A stretch of 64,000 nucleotides of DNA, from positions 36,016,371-36,080,370 of the forward strand of contig OY747707.1 in NCBI GenBank assembly GCA_963556495.2, written 5' to 3'. Below are positions 24,649-35,935 of this stretch, one piece after another. A model generated the notes under the pieces. The model saw nothing but the letters and a program-made list of their open reading frames with translations, was not told the DNA's origin and made no database searches. A program made the position numbers and the translations under genes. Position 1 is the first letter of the stretch; each line of letters starts with the position of its first letter. The stretch is from Valencia hispanica. Taxonomy: Eukaryota > Chordata > Actinopteri > Cyprinodontiformes > Valenciidae.

Positions 24649-26485
24649 CAATTATGTAAAACAAACAAATCTATGCGACCCGATTATAAAAATAAAGCAC
24701 ACATACCCGGCAACATATTGACCTAAAAACAACTAAAATATTCCTTAAAACATTTGAATAACTTTCCTGTGAAAATTAAATAATTTCTACTATCAATTAT
24801 GGTCAAAATTGTTAAAAGTTACTGCGGAGGGGCTTAAGAGCCACATTTGGATGAATTGTTTGTTGTGTTGCTTTAATGTTAGTAAATAATATTTTAACTT
24901 ATAAATGTTATTCTGATTGTGCATTGCTGTACAAATGTTTCTAGTACCTTTAAAAGTCATATTTCTTTGGTTTTTCCTTACTTTCTTAAGATTGATTAAT
25001 AAATTAATAGTCACTGCTGCTGCAGCAACCTTCCATCTTCAGACATGAAGACAAATAGATGAGCCTCAACACCTGTTGAGAGTTAGATTCATATGCATCT
25101 CTTACGAGGTCATACAAGGACTGCTCTGTATCAGCTTAGTGCCTTTTCATCATCTATCATATACTGATTTACTCTGGATGCTGTCCATCGAAATTCTTTG
25201 TTGCACAGGTGCAGCTCATAGAGCTCATCAATGATGAGGATATAAGGAGCTGGCAGTTTGATGTTCTGTGCCTGAGTTTTAAAGCTGTTTGGTAAAACCT
25301 CAAGTCCTCCATGTGATCTCCTGAGTTCCTAGTATGATTTTTATGACAAACGTGCTCATTCCAAGGTTTTTCCTCATCTCAACCTTCTCATGATGTGTTC
25401 TCTGGCTTCTCAGTAAGCCTTGGTCATTCCTCCGCATCTCCACAAAAAATAAAAAAGAAAGTTTGATTGACTGATTTCCTCGCTCTGCTTGCCGTCCATA
25501 GTCCTCGCTCCCAAGCTGCACCATCTCCAAATCTCCAAGAACGCAGTAGGAAGCTCCCACAGAACTCCATGATTCCTAGCTCTCCCTCCCTGGCGTTCAA
25601 TCTTCCTTCCACCAAATAAGCCTCACCTGAGTTCATCCAAGCAATTACTCTTCATTCACGATTCTCTCACCTCTGAATTTCTTCCTCTGCAGTTCAGCTC
25701 TCCTCCGTTTCCTTGTGCAGTGTTCCCGGTTCCTATGCCCTTTATCATCACCTTCACATTATCATTGTTTCAATAAAAACCTTAAAACCTTTACAACTGG
25801 TCTCCCTAGTGGTGTTCTGCACGTGGGTCAAGAAACTTAATTCCAACATGAGAGCATTAAAAATTTAAACATCCTTGGCCTGTTTTTTTTGTCTTTTTTT
25901 TTTTACTCTTAAAACCTTTTCTTTTTAGTCCAAGTTGTATTTCCGCTCAAACATATTAAATCAGCATTTTCAGCAGAATTGTGGATTAAACGAAAATTTT
26001 TACACTGAACCCCCTTGGTTCTTTATATGTCAGCAAACAGTTATATCCAACTCACACAAATTAACATAATAAATATGAGATTAAGTATAAGAATGCTCTG
26101 TGTACAAATATATTTAAACAGTTTGTGTTTTTTTACTGTGTTCATCCTGATCTACTCTACAGGACCTAAAGTTACAACATAAACCTTTATTTCAACATGT
26201 GTCTGAAAATCTGTTTTTCTCAAGTTGAAGGTTTTCCAATATGCTGAAGCATAAATGATTCTAGCACAATGATGATGATGATTTTAGAGGTAAATGTGTT
26301 GCGTAAAGCATTCCTGTTTTAACCATCGGTGAGGATGAAGCTTCCTCTGCATCTTGTGTTTGAATATGCTGTGTTTTGAATTCATATAGTTAATAGACTT
26401 TTGGAACCATGGAGAATCAATAATGTAAAATGTGAATGGTTGTTAAAACACCTAGCTGGCTCTCAGTTTATGTTTGTTTTAACTC
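24649..26485. other. Intergenic, no gene seen
   Basis: Chance ORFs only. The region 25300-25640 is a little more GC-rich, but no exon signals are convincing. Confidence 0.5.
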
Positions 26486-26486
26486 A

Positions 26487-26830
26487 CTGTGCCTTGCAAA
26501 AGTACTCATACCACTTAAACCTCTTCACGTTTTGTCAGACATGCAGTGTAATTTATTAGGTTTGATGTGGTAGACCAACACATAATAGTGCGTAATTGTT
26601 AAGCAGAAGGTAAGTGATACATGGTTGTCAGTTTTTACTGCAATTACAGTTGCGACCCAGCTTTTCACATCTGCAGACTGAGATGTTTGCACATTCCGCT
26701 GAACAGAATAGCTCAAGCTCAGTGAGAATGGATGGAGAGCATTTGTAAACATCAATTTTTAAATCTTGTTAAAGATTTTTTTTATTTGATTTAGGTCTGG
26801 TTTTTGACTAGGCCCTTCTAGCATTTAATT
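26487..26830 (+). mobile_element. Left end of the TGCCTTGCAAAAGTA Tc1-like repeat
   Basis: Starts with GTGCCTTGCAAAAGTACTC and continues with TGTGGTAGACCAACACATAA and GTGCGTAATTGTTAAGCAGA, then GACTAGGCCCTTCTAGCA. These are blocks of the common fish Tc1-derived repeat. The coding part is lost. Confidence 0.7.
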
Positions 26831-27059
26831 ATACTCTGATCTAAACTATTCCAGAGAATCGTCATGTCTCTTTGGCCCTGTGTACATAACTCTGTCTTCT
26901 AGGCTTGCCAACTTTGTATTTGACAGAAATTGCAACTTAAACTTTATTCAGATAGCTGTAACTTTACTACAACATTGGTTCTTAAACCTGCCCACCTGTC
27001 CTCCACAGTCTACCATCTATTGTCTCCCAATCACCAATTATCTGAAACCAGTTTGTGGG

Positions 27060-27160
27060 GGTACCAAGTCCACTAGGGAAACCCTGACATCCCCCTCCCT
27101 GGCGACATCTTCCAGCTCATTAGGGGGATCACAAGACGTTTCCAGACAAGCTTAGCTATA
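27060..27160 (-). pseudogene. LINE relic, C-terminal half, split by Tc1 copy A
   Basis: The minus strand reads LVWKRLVIPLMSWKMSPGRG, equivalent to the LAWERLGIP...E block of the LINE family at 3355-3965. It stops at the TA where Tc1 copy A is inserted. The matching other half is at 28757-28910. Confidence 0.7.
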
Positions 27161-28754
27161 CAGGTCCTTCTAAAAAAAATAGCATATTGTGATAAAGTTA
27201 ATTCTTTTCCATAATGTAATGATAAAAATTTAACTTTCATATATTTTAGATTCATTGCACACAAACTGAAATATTTCAGGTCTTTTATTGTTTTAAAACT
27301 GATGATTCTGGCATACAGCTCATGAAAACCAAAAATTCCTATCTCAAAAAATTAGCATATTTCATCCGACCAATAAAAGAAAAGTGATTTTAATATAAAA
27401 AAAGTCAACCTTCAATTAATTATGTTCAGTTATGCACTCAATACTTGGTCGGGAATCCTTTTGCAGAAATGACTGCTTCAATGCGGCGTGGCATGGACGC
27501 AATCAGCCTGTGGCACTGCTGAGGTGTTATGGAGGCCCAGGAGGCTTTGATAGCGGCCTGAAGCTCATCCAGAGTGTTGGGTCTTGCGTCTCTCAACTTC
27601 GTCTTCACAATATCCCACAGATTCTCTATGGGGTTCAGGTCAGGAGAGTTGGCAGGCCAATTGAGCACAGTAATACCATGGTCAGTAAACCATTTACCAG
27701 TGGTTTTGGCACTGTGAGCAGGTGCCAGGTCGTGCTGAAAAATGAAATCTTTATCTCCATAAAGCTTTTCAGCAGATGGAAGCATGAAGTGCTCCAAAAT
27801 CTCCTGATAGCTAGCTGCATTGACCCTGCCCTTGATAAAACACAGTGGACCAACACCAGCAGCTGACATGGCACCCCAGACCATAACTGACTGTGGGTAC
27901 TTGACACTGGACTTCAGGCATTTTGGCATTTCCTTCTCCCCAGTCTTCCTCCAGACTCTGGCACCTTGATTTCCGAATGACATGCAAAATTTGCTTTCAT
28001 CCGAAAAAAGTACTTTGGACCACTGAGCAACAGTCCAGTGCTGCTTCTCTGTAGCCCAGGTCAGGCGCTTCTGCCGCTGTTTCTGGTTCAAAAGTGGCTT
28101 GACCTGGGGAATGCGGCACCTGTAGCCCATTTCCTGCACACCCCTGTGCACGGTGGCTCTGGATGTTTCTACTCCAGACTCAGTCCACTGCTTCCGCAGG
28201 TCCCCCAAGGTCTGGAATCGGTCCTTCTCCACAATCTTCCTCAGGGTCCGGTCACCTCTTCTCGTTGTGCAGCGTTTTCTGCCACACTTTTTCCTACCCA
28301 CAGACTTCCCACTGAGGTGCCTTGATACAGCACTCTGGGAACAGCCTATTCGTTCAGAAATTTATTTCTGTGTCTTACCCTCTTGCTTGAGGGTGTCAAT
28401 GATGGCCTTCTGGGCAGCAGTCCATGATTGCGGTTTTGAGTAATGAACCAGGCTGGGAGTTTTTAAAAGCCTCAGGAATCTTTTGCAGGTGTTTAGAGTT
28501 AATTAGTTGATTCAGATGATTAGGTTAATAGCTCATTTAGAGAACCTTTTCATGATATGCTAATTTTTTTAGATAGGAATTTTGGGTTTTCATGAGCTGT
28601 ATGCCAAAATCATCAGTTTTAAAACCATAAAAGACCTGAAATATTTCAGTTGGTGTGCAATGAATCTAAAATATATGAAAGTTTCATTTTTATCATTACA
28701 TTATGGAAAAGAATTAACTTTATCACAATATGCAAATTTTTTGAGAAAGACCTG
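27161..28754 (-). mobile_element. Tc1 copy A, full length with long TIRs
   Basis: 1594 bp flanked by TA on both sides (27159-27160 and 28755-28756). The ends begin CAGGTCCTTCTAAAAAAAAT and, reversed, CAGGTCTTTCTCAAAAAATT. Terminal inverted repeats extend about 210 bp with few mismatches and contain CATATTGTGATAAAGTT, CATTGCACAC and GCATACAGCTCATGAAAACC. It is exactly 16 bp shorter than its sister copy B (59219-60828), which equals the coding deletion described for its transposase. A third, truncated copy is at 38585-39975. Confidence 0.93.
27438..28425 (-). pseudogene. Tc1 transposase (DD34E), copy A, N-terminus broken
   Basis: Cut-and-paste transposase of the Tc1/mariner superfamily. Compared with copy B, 16 bp are missing just after the start codon (near 28422) and a GAA codon became TAA at 28362-28364 (residue 27). 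The frame is open from there to 27438. The second helix-turn-helix (GRKRCTTRRGDRTLRKIVE), the first catalytic Asp in LFSDESKF, the second in FQHDLAPAH, and the Glu in NPIENLW are all intact. The C-terminus is KGFPTKY-stop. Only the first DNA-binding motif is lost. A truncated product from an internal start would keep catalysis but not normal end binding (inference). Confidence 0.93.
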
Positions 28755-28756
28755 TA

Positions 28757-28910
28757 TACTCCCTGGGGTCTCCTTGCAGTGGGATGTCACCAAGAGGCAT
28801 CTGGATCAGATACCTCAACTGACTCCTTTTGATATGGAGAAACAGCAGCTCTACTTGAGCTCCTACCAGATGACAAAGCCTATCTCTAAGGTGGAGTCCG
28901 GCCACCTTAT
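28757..28910 (-). pseudogene. LINE relic, N-terminal half, split by Tc1 copy A
   Basis: The minus strand reads LLFLHIKRSQLRYLIQMPLG and then LQGDPRE, up to the TA at 28755. Together with 27060-27160 it forms the usual ERSQLRW...RMPPG / LAWERLGIP order of this fish LINE, so Tc1 copy A landed inside an older LINE tail. Confidence 0.7.
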
Positions 28911-28929
28911 GACCTTATGAAGGAAGATC

Positions 28930-29291
28930 GGCTGGTTATATCCAGAACTTCATTTTTCCGTCATGATCCTTATCTCCTGACAGCTGACGGGATTAGGAGC
29001 GCGAAAAATGATGCTGGCTGCAGAGCGGATTGATTGGAATGGAAAGAAAATAGTGCTGAGTAATAGTGAGTTGCAAATTTTGTTTGTCATGTTTTCAAAC
29101 ACATATAGTTTTCTGAAGCAAAACGGCACAGTTTGTTGGCCCCCGAAACTAACCGGGACCACTTTCTTGAAAGACTTCTAACGGCCAGAGCTCTGACCAG
29201 GAGGTGACCACAGATATGGGTCAGTGTGTATGCACTATGCTGATGGTGAGGATGGGATACAACTTCATGTCTAAAAATGCGAACTATCCCT
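28930..29291. mobile_element. Fragment of a TTAA-flanked non-autonomous element
   Basis: The right end reads GCGAACTATCCCT followed by TTAA (29292-29295). Reversed, this is TTAA-AGGGATAGTTCGC, a common fish MITE end. The left partner end is not visible, so this is probably truncated. Confidence 0.5.
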
Positions 29292-29295
29292 TTAA

Positions 29296-29527
29296 TCTGG
29301 GAAGGATTTCCAAACAACTAAAAATGCAATTTTGCAGTGAGAAAGATTTTTGCTAAGAAAATGATATTTAAGGAGTGGTCATCCTAGCAAAGAAGGGGTC
29401 CTAAATTCCAGTAGATGTCTATCTGCTTTTGTCTCTTTCCTGCATGTTTCCGTGGTCCCATTGTATCCCCTTGCAATTACCCCCTGCTGTTTCTTGTCAT
29501 GTGATAACCCTTGTGTGTATATATATA
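29296..29527. other. Short spacer with a GTGTATATATATA tract
   Basis: The TA-rich tract at 29514-29527 provided the TA target for Tc1 copy C. Confidence 0.6.
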
Positions 29528-31130
29528 CACTCAACAAAAAAAAATAGGGAAAACCTTTGTTTCTGCTCCCATTTTTCATGAGATGGACTTAAAGATCTAA
29601 AATTCATTCCAGATACACAATATTACCATTTCTCTCAAACATTGTTCACAAATCAGTCTAAATGTGTGATAGTGAGCACTTCTGCTTTGCTGAGATAATC
29701 CATCCCACCTCACAGGTGTGCCACATCAAGATACTGATCTGACATCATGATTAGTGCACAGGTGTACCTTATACTGCCCACAATAAAAGGCCACCCTGGA
29801 ATGTGCAGTTTTGTCTCACAGCAAAATGCCACAGATGCCACAAGCATTGAGGGAGCGTGCAATTGGCATGCTGACAGCAGGAATGTCAACCAGATCTGTT
29901 GCTCGTTCATTGAATGATCATTTCTCCACCATAAGCCGTCTCCAAAGGCGTTTCAGAGAATATGCCAGTACATCCAACTGGCCTCACAACCGCAGACCAC
30001 GTGTAACCACACCAGCCCAGGACCTCCACATCCAGCAGGTTCACCTCCAAGATCGTCTGAGACCAGCCACTCAGACAGCTGCTGAAACAATTGGTTTGCA
30101 TAACCAAACAATTTCTGCACAAACTGTCAGAAACCGTCTCAGGGAAGCTCAACTGCATGCTCGTCGTCCTCATCGGGGTCTTGACCTGACTCCAGCTCAT
30201 CGCCGTAACAGACTTGAGTAGGCAAATGCTCACATTCGATGGCGTCTGGCACGTTGGAGAGGTTTTCTCTTCACGGATGAATCTCGGTTTACATTGTTCA
30301 GGGCAGATGGCAGACAGCGTGTGTGGCGTTGTGTGGGTGAGCGCTTTGCTGATGTCAATGTTGTGGATCGAGTGGCCCATGGTGGTGGTGGGGTTATGGT
30401 ATGGGCAGGCATCTGTTATGGGCGAAGAACACAGGTGCATTTTATTGATGGCATTTTGAATGCACAGAGATACCGTGATGAGATCCTGAGGCCCATTGTT
30501 GTGCCATACATCCATGAACATCACCTCATGTTTCAGCAAGATAATGCACGGCCCCATGTTGCAAGGATCTGTACACAATTCTTGGAAGCTGAAAATTTCC
30601 CAGTTCTTGCATGGCCAGCATACTCACCGGACATGTCACCCATTGAGCATGTTTGGGATGTGCTTGACCGGCGTATACGACAGCGTGTACCAGTTCCCAC
30701 TAATATCCAACAACTTCGCACAGCCATTGAAGAGGAGTGGACCAACATTCCACAGTCCACAATTGACAATCTGATAAACTCTATCCAAAGAAGATGTGTT
30801 GCACTGCATGAGGCAAATGGTGGTCACACCAGATACTGACCGGTTCTGAGTCCCCAGACCCCCAATAAAGCAAAAAACTGCACATTCCAGGGTGGCCTTT
30901 TATTGTGGGCAGTAAAAGATACACCTGTGCACTAATCATGATGTCAGATCAGCATCTTGATGTGGCACACCTGTGAGGTGGGATGGATTATCTCAGCAAA
31001 GCAGAAGTGCTCACTATCCCACATTTAGACTGATTTGTGAACAATGTTTGAGAGAAATGGTAATATTGTGTATTTGGAATGAATTTTAGATCTTTAAGTC
31101 CATCTCATGAAAAATGGGAGCAGAAACAAA
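29528..31130 (+). mobile_element. Tc1 copy C, right end truncated
   Basis: Starts CACTCAACAAAAAAAAATAG after a TA. From CCTTTGTTTCTGCTCCCATT on it is nearly identical to copy D (48364-49994). The right inverted repeat matches down to CAGAAACAAA at 31130, where similarity stops about 30 bp before the expected terminus. The outermost left bases also differ from copy D, so neither terminus is standard. It inserted in a TATATA tract. Confidence 0.93.
29826..30839 (+). pseudogene. Tc1 transposase (DD34E), copy C, one nonsense codon
   Basis: 338 codons including the stop, the same length as copy D. The frame is continuous except for TAG at 30219-30221, where copy D has TGG (Trp132). Visible parts are an N-terminal paired-like helix-turn-helix region (GMSTRSVARSLNDHFSTISR), a second one (TAAETIGLHNQTISAQTVR), the catalytic Asp151 in LFTDESRF, Asp239 in FQQDNARPH and Glu274 in SPIEHVW, with 34 residues between the last two, and a C-terminal GGHTRY. 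The stop falls just before the catalytic domain. The start at ATG 29826 is chosen because it is shared with copy D. A few substitutions (Asn for Ser/Val) distinguish the copies. Confidence 0.93.
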
Positions 31131-32640
31131 TTTGGGTCCTCAATATCCACACATCATGACAGCTTTAGCAGGTCTGAACAAATATTTTGGTCATTTTAAT
31201 GAGTCTGTAGAACTTGATTCGTCAAGAGTTGCTGGCGAAGCAGTTTATAACAACAGCAAACAGAAACACAGCAACAAGCCCTGCTTCTTCCATGTTGAAC
31301 TCTTGTTATTTGTGCTGCTGTGGACACTTTTATGCACTGATCAGAGACCCTGCTTGCTTCTGAAACAGTGTGATATGTGGATGTCTTTTAGCTGATTCCT
31401 TAAAGGGCGGATTGAGTATGGAGACACGGTGGCTGAGAGGAGCAGGCCAACAGATTACCCTATCAGAAAAAAGATCTGGTTAAATTACCCTGAAGTTCCG
31501 ATAGTGGAAAAAGTGACTAATATGTATCTTTTGAATGTTTATTCTACAGGAATTAGTCAGTGAGAAAGTACGCTGTTTTGGAATATTAATGGAGGATGTT
31601 TTTAGAGTTAATTACAGATATACCTAAAAAGTGAGGTAACACACTGATAGGTACGTGAGTTCACAGGTGACAACAGAATCCTTTTATACCGCTAAACTGG
31701 CCATTTTCTTTATCACAATTCTTCGGCTTATGCTTTTTTGTCAGTTGTTGAAAATGTTGTCAGTTGAAATGGAAAAAATTGTGTAAAAAGTGAGAATTAT
31801 GTGAAGCTGAAATATGTGTTTTGCATTGCTTTAACATTTCCAGATTGTAACTTTAATTCAGGGGATTTGTTTGGTATCCTTTCTGCTGTGAGCCCTAAGC
31901 TGCTGGCTTCATCCTCCCATTTAATGTGGTAATTTATCTTTCTGAACACTTGAACATCTAAAATACATGAACGCTTCCACAGGCACAGAAAGCATGCACT
32001 CTTCTACAGTCAAGCACACAAAATGAGAACCACATTGAGCGTTCAGGGTCTCTGTCATGCCCTCTGAGACATATTTAAAATAGGTGATATATGATTCTTG
32101 CTTTTTTCTGTCCTTTAGTCTTCCTAAATTACCTCGCCTCATTGCTTCATCCTCCACTGGCTTCCAGTAAATGACTGCTGATTACCAAAATGGCGGCTGT
32201 CATATACTCATTTCTTTCAAGGGGGTCTTGACAATGGGTCTGAGGGTCTTGTTTTCTCGATTTGTGGTTAACACTGTGACCTCATGACAACACTTTTTTT
32301 TTTTTTTTGGTTTTGGCTGCGCAGGCCTATTGGTTTGCAGTCTGTATGAGTTCTGTGTCATTTACCAAATACAGGAAAATTCGCTCAACTTGTGATTCCA
32401 AACAGATTTTGGCCCTGGATTACCTTGTGTCGCTTTTGCCATGCAGTGATGGACATCATTGCTTTGTCCCTTCAGAAGACAGCAAGTAAGCAGTGATTGC
32501 TCATAACTACCTGACTGCTATAACAGAGTGATGAGCAGTCTGGATTACAAGGTATTTAGGATCGAATAAGCAGATTTCAACTAACAGTTTAATTCAAAAT
32601 TAAATATGTAGAAACGCTAACAGTATGTTTTTCCTTAAAC
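31131..32640. other. Intergenic, no gene seen
   Basis: Short ORFs without recognisable motifs. A poly-T run lies at 32292-32308. Confidence 0.5.
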
Positions 32641-32644
32641 AGGC

Positions 32645-33235
32645 CATCTTCACTGTGATATGTGAGGGTGGCAGCATCAATCTGTGGGGATGTTGTTTGT
32701 TTTTTTAGCAAGGAAAGTGAAGCTAGTCAGAGTTGATGGGAAGATGAATGTAATACAATGCAATTCTGAAACAAAACCTGATAGAGACTGCAAAGGACTT
32801 GAGGTTGGGGTGGAGATTCATCTTCTAGCTGAAACATAGAGCTAGAGCTACAACCAAACTGTTACAGTGATGTATACTCACATTAATCTTCCTGGTTAAA
32901 ATCAAGACCTGAATGCAGTTGTAGACAAATTGCACAAATTGTTTCTAATTGCGAATTTGTAGCAAGTCTTGAATCTTGCTGTTAACAGATGCCACCTATC
33001 CAACCTGAGCTAATTTACAAAGAAAATAGTCAGAAAACATGGCGGTGAAAACCTAGTTAACAAAAAGGCTTGGGGCTGTTAAAGGTAAATCTACAAAGTA
33101 TTGACTCAGGGAGGATGAATGCAAATTCATTCCATACTTTCAGATTTTCTTTTTTTCAATATTAGAAAATCCCTTTTTCTCTACTTCACAATTTGTGTTG
33201 GCCTGTCCTGACGGATTTATTATGAATGTTTCTTG
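32645..33235 (+). mobile_element. Non-autonomous Tc1-like relic
   Basis: Contains GGTGGCAGCATCAATCTGTG, then GTCAGAGTTGATGGGAAGAT, a GACTGCAAAGGACTTGAGGT block, then AATCTACAAAGTATTGACTC near 33090 and a decayed right end. The order matches the common Tc1-derived fish repeat. No ORF. Confidence 0.75.
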
Positions 33236-35115
33236 CCATGCAATGTAACAATTTAATTTAAAACAAACAACATTCTCTTGTGAGTCATCATTACCAGTAA
33301 TGTTTGCATTGGTTTGGTGTGGAGAGCCTCACATAGTTCTTTCATCTAAAGTTTTGTCCTGGGACTTAGCAAAAAACAATTAATCAAAATGAATAGATCG
33401 TTTGAATAAGAGGGTTAAACATCAGTGAATAATTGTTTGTGTGATTGCATCAGATTGGGAAATCTGTCTGGTTTTATGTAAATACATGAGCTGTTATTCA
33501 CATTACGTACCTTTAAATTAGAAAGTGACTGCGGAGAATATTTGGAACATTTGTCCATGTATGATACTTAGAATAGAGATATTACAGTATAGAGAACCTA
33601 TTTACCTGGACTTGAAACTATAGTTTAGGATGTGTCACAGGTTCAGTCACCTGTAAAATAACAAAAAATGGAACAAGGTTGAAAGTTCAGTGATGTGCCT
33701 CAAAAATAATGAATAAGGAAATACAGTAGTGACAACAGAAAAGTGGTTGCTGCTAGGTGGCATTAAATGAAAATTATGACCATCCATATTTTAATGTTTG
33801 CAACAGTGTTCTCTTAACCTGGTATAGAAGTATGTATGTTAATGTCAAGGATGTCAATGTTTTAAAGAAAATTTTTTTTTAATCCGTATTCAAAATTACT
33901 GTCTGTCTTAATGAAGAATCAAGACCAAGCTGAGAATAACCTTCTGGTCTTGGCTTCAACCAGACACATTTTCCAGTCTCCTGCACAGACTGAATGCTAA
34001 GGTTACAGATAAACGTCATGATCCTAGGACTTTACTGTGTCTGTTTTATAATGGGAACTAATTAGAGTGATTTTTCCATCTGAATATTGTAGATCGTGAT
34101 TTTTGGATAAGCCATATAAAGTCATCCCCTTCGTTATTTTCAAACCAAAAGCAAAATGTTTGAATTTTTGGGACTATAGCCTTTTCCCCTATTTCTGATA
34201 CAGTTTTTTGGCCGATTAGTCTACATTTTGGAAGACCCTCCTGAGTTTGTATCAAAAATGTATCCCATGGAGAAAAGAGAGTGCAAATGTGTGATGAGAA
34301 AAGCAGAAAGAGAATAGCTTCTCTGATACTTTCCCCCCAAAACTTACTCTTACTTTACAATCCCTTGACAGAAGAATAACGATTACATTTATAATCAAGT
34401 CCTTACCCTAAATGCAATTCATTTATTAGGTACATAATGGCCTAATAAAATACCAGTGTAAACATCACCAAACTGACACCAAATGTCACGTTTTTGCTTT
34501 CTCTATGATGGGAAAGCTGACTGGAAAATTCACACAAAGTCGGATAACTCGTAACTTTACACCTTTTCTTCTTCACATGTGTTCATGCCCATAGCTCATG
34601 ATAGTAGTATTTATTTCCATGGCTGAACATGAGAAATATGTAAAAAAGAAGGAAACTGAGCTCAGGCAGCCCGGCACAATGCTGAAAGCTACTGAAGAGT
34701 GAGGAAGTTATGTATAGACCACCAAAATCTGGCAACAATACATTACATCATGGCCACTCAAGATGAAAGTACTAATAGCAAAGTCATACACTCACATTAG
34801 TCTTCATGTCTCCTGAGGATGAGGAAGAGAAGTGTTATCATATGGCAACTAAGTTAGACCCAACCCATGGATTTAAAAGAACTCTGTGATAAACCTAAAC
34901 TGGCTGTAATTCACCACTGTGCTGAATAACCGCTTGTGACAAAACTTTAAATAGTAAAAACTAACATTGTGGCACTTCAGTCTAACCAGCACCAATACTC
35001 TCACATGTATCAGCACTCTTATTTTTCCCTGGAACCATGTCTCCAACATACCTGTTATTAGGGAGCTATGCAGTGATTGTGCAAAAAATTACAACAATAA
35101 ACAGAATGTACTATT
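33236..35115. other. Intergenic, no gene seen
   Basis: AT-rich. No recognised gene, RNA or element end. Confidence 0.5.
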
Positions 35116-35119
35116 ACCT

Positions 35120-35580
35120 TTTCAGTGACACTGTTGTTGTATTTATATATCTATTTGTGGGTTGGGGTTGTGTAGTTCTCAGTTCGCATTGTTTGGTTTG
35201 TTTTATCATTGTTTTTTTTCCCTCGCTCTGCCGTCCTGCAGGTCTAGAAGCAGACTAGGATGTTTCCTTGTATTTTCTATATTCCCCTTCCTCTCTTATA
35301 TCTTCAACTTACCCTCTCCCTCTTAACTTTTTTCCTACCTGTCTTCATCTTATTTCTTTTTCCCCCTTTATTTTCCATTTCATTGTCCATAATATCAGAA
35401 TAAAATCCACAGCAATTTCTAATAAAGATTTTCTTACACATATATATCAAATGGAGTAGCCTACTATAGCAAAAGCCATAACCATAACGCTCCACTTGTG
35501 AAAGTAAACCTGTTGGGCTTCTTCTTTGTACTCAGACACCAATTCTGAGTGCCACACTGCCAGACAGGACATGTTAAAAA
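35120..35580 (+). mobile_element. Short copy of the GC-rich retroposon family
   Basis: Collinear with the reverse of 56158-56640. Shared words are GACACTGTTGTTGTATTTAT, CTGCCGTCCTG, CCCCTTCCTCTCTTATAT, TAATAAAGATTTT, ACACATATAT, then TACTCAGACACCAATTCTGA and ACAGGACATGTTAAAAA. It ends in an A-rich tail (AAATAAATACATAAATG and further) up to about 35612. The copy is 5' truncated and carries only the 3' portion, not the GC-rich part. Confidence 0.8.
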
Positions 35581-35689
35581 TAAATACATAAATGAAAATA
35601 AAAAATAAAATAAACAGAAGGGGCTGAAAGTCTCACCTTTCAACAAATAATTAGTCCATATTTGATCTATTCTTCGATATTACCTGTCA

Positions 35690-35935
35690 AGGATTATTAT
35701 GAGGTGTTGTGACACAAAAGGTATGTTTTTGCTATGAAGATTATGAATAATTGCTTTGGGCAATTATTAATAGGATTAATAATTTTATGTCAAAATTACC
35801 AAGTTTGGAGCACCATCCAGGAAAATAATAGCCAAAAAGTTTAGTATCAGTTCATGTTTATGATCACCTGCCTGAAAAGGCTGAGGTAATTAAACAATAG
35901 GGGAAGGAATAAGTTCTTGGCGTTTGAACAGCAAG
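35690..35935 (-). repeat. Inverted-repeat partner of 42130-42400
   Basis: Shared words, reading this strand against the reverse of 42130-42400, are GGCAATTATTAATA, GATTAATAATTTTATGT, GAGCACCA, TTTATGATCACCTGCCTGA and GGAATAAGTTCTT. About 245 bp align with small indels. It is a dispersed repeat of unknown class. Confidence 0.8.

Noticed and set aside
27432..27866. 144-codon plus-strand ORF (and the same at 59489-59923)
   Set aside because: Antisense shadow of the Tc1 A/B transposase C-terminus.
29907..30578. 223-codon ORF antisense to the Tc1 copy C transposase, and its 230-codon counterpart at 48722-49414
   Set aside because: They mirror the transposase codons in another frame. Their similarity follows from the two Tc1 copies being near identical, and no domain is visible.
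35037..35459. Hydrophobic ORFs of 73 and 63 codons as possible small membrane proteins
   Set aside because: They fall in the 3' portion of the retroposon copy at 35120-35580 and come from T-rich sequence.
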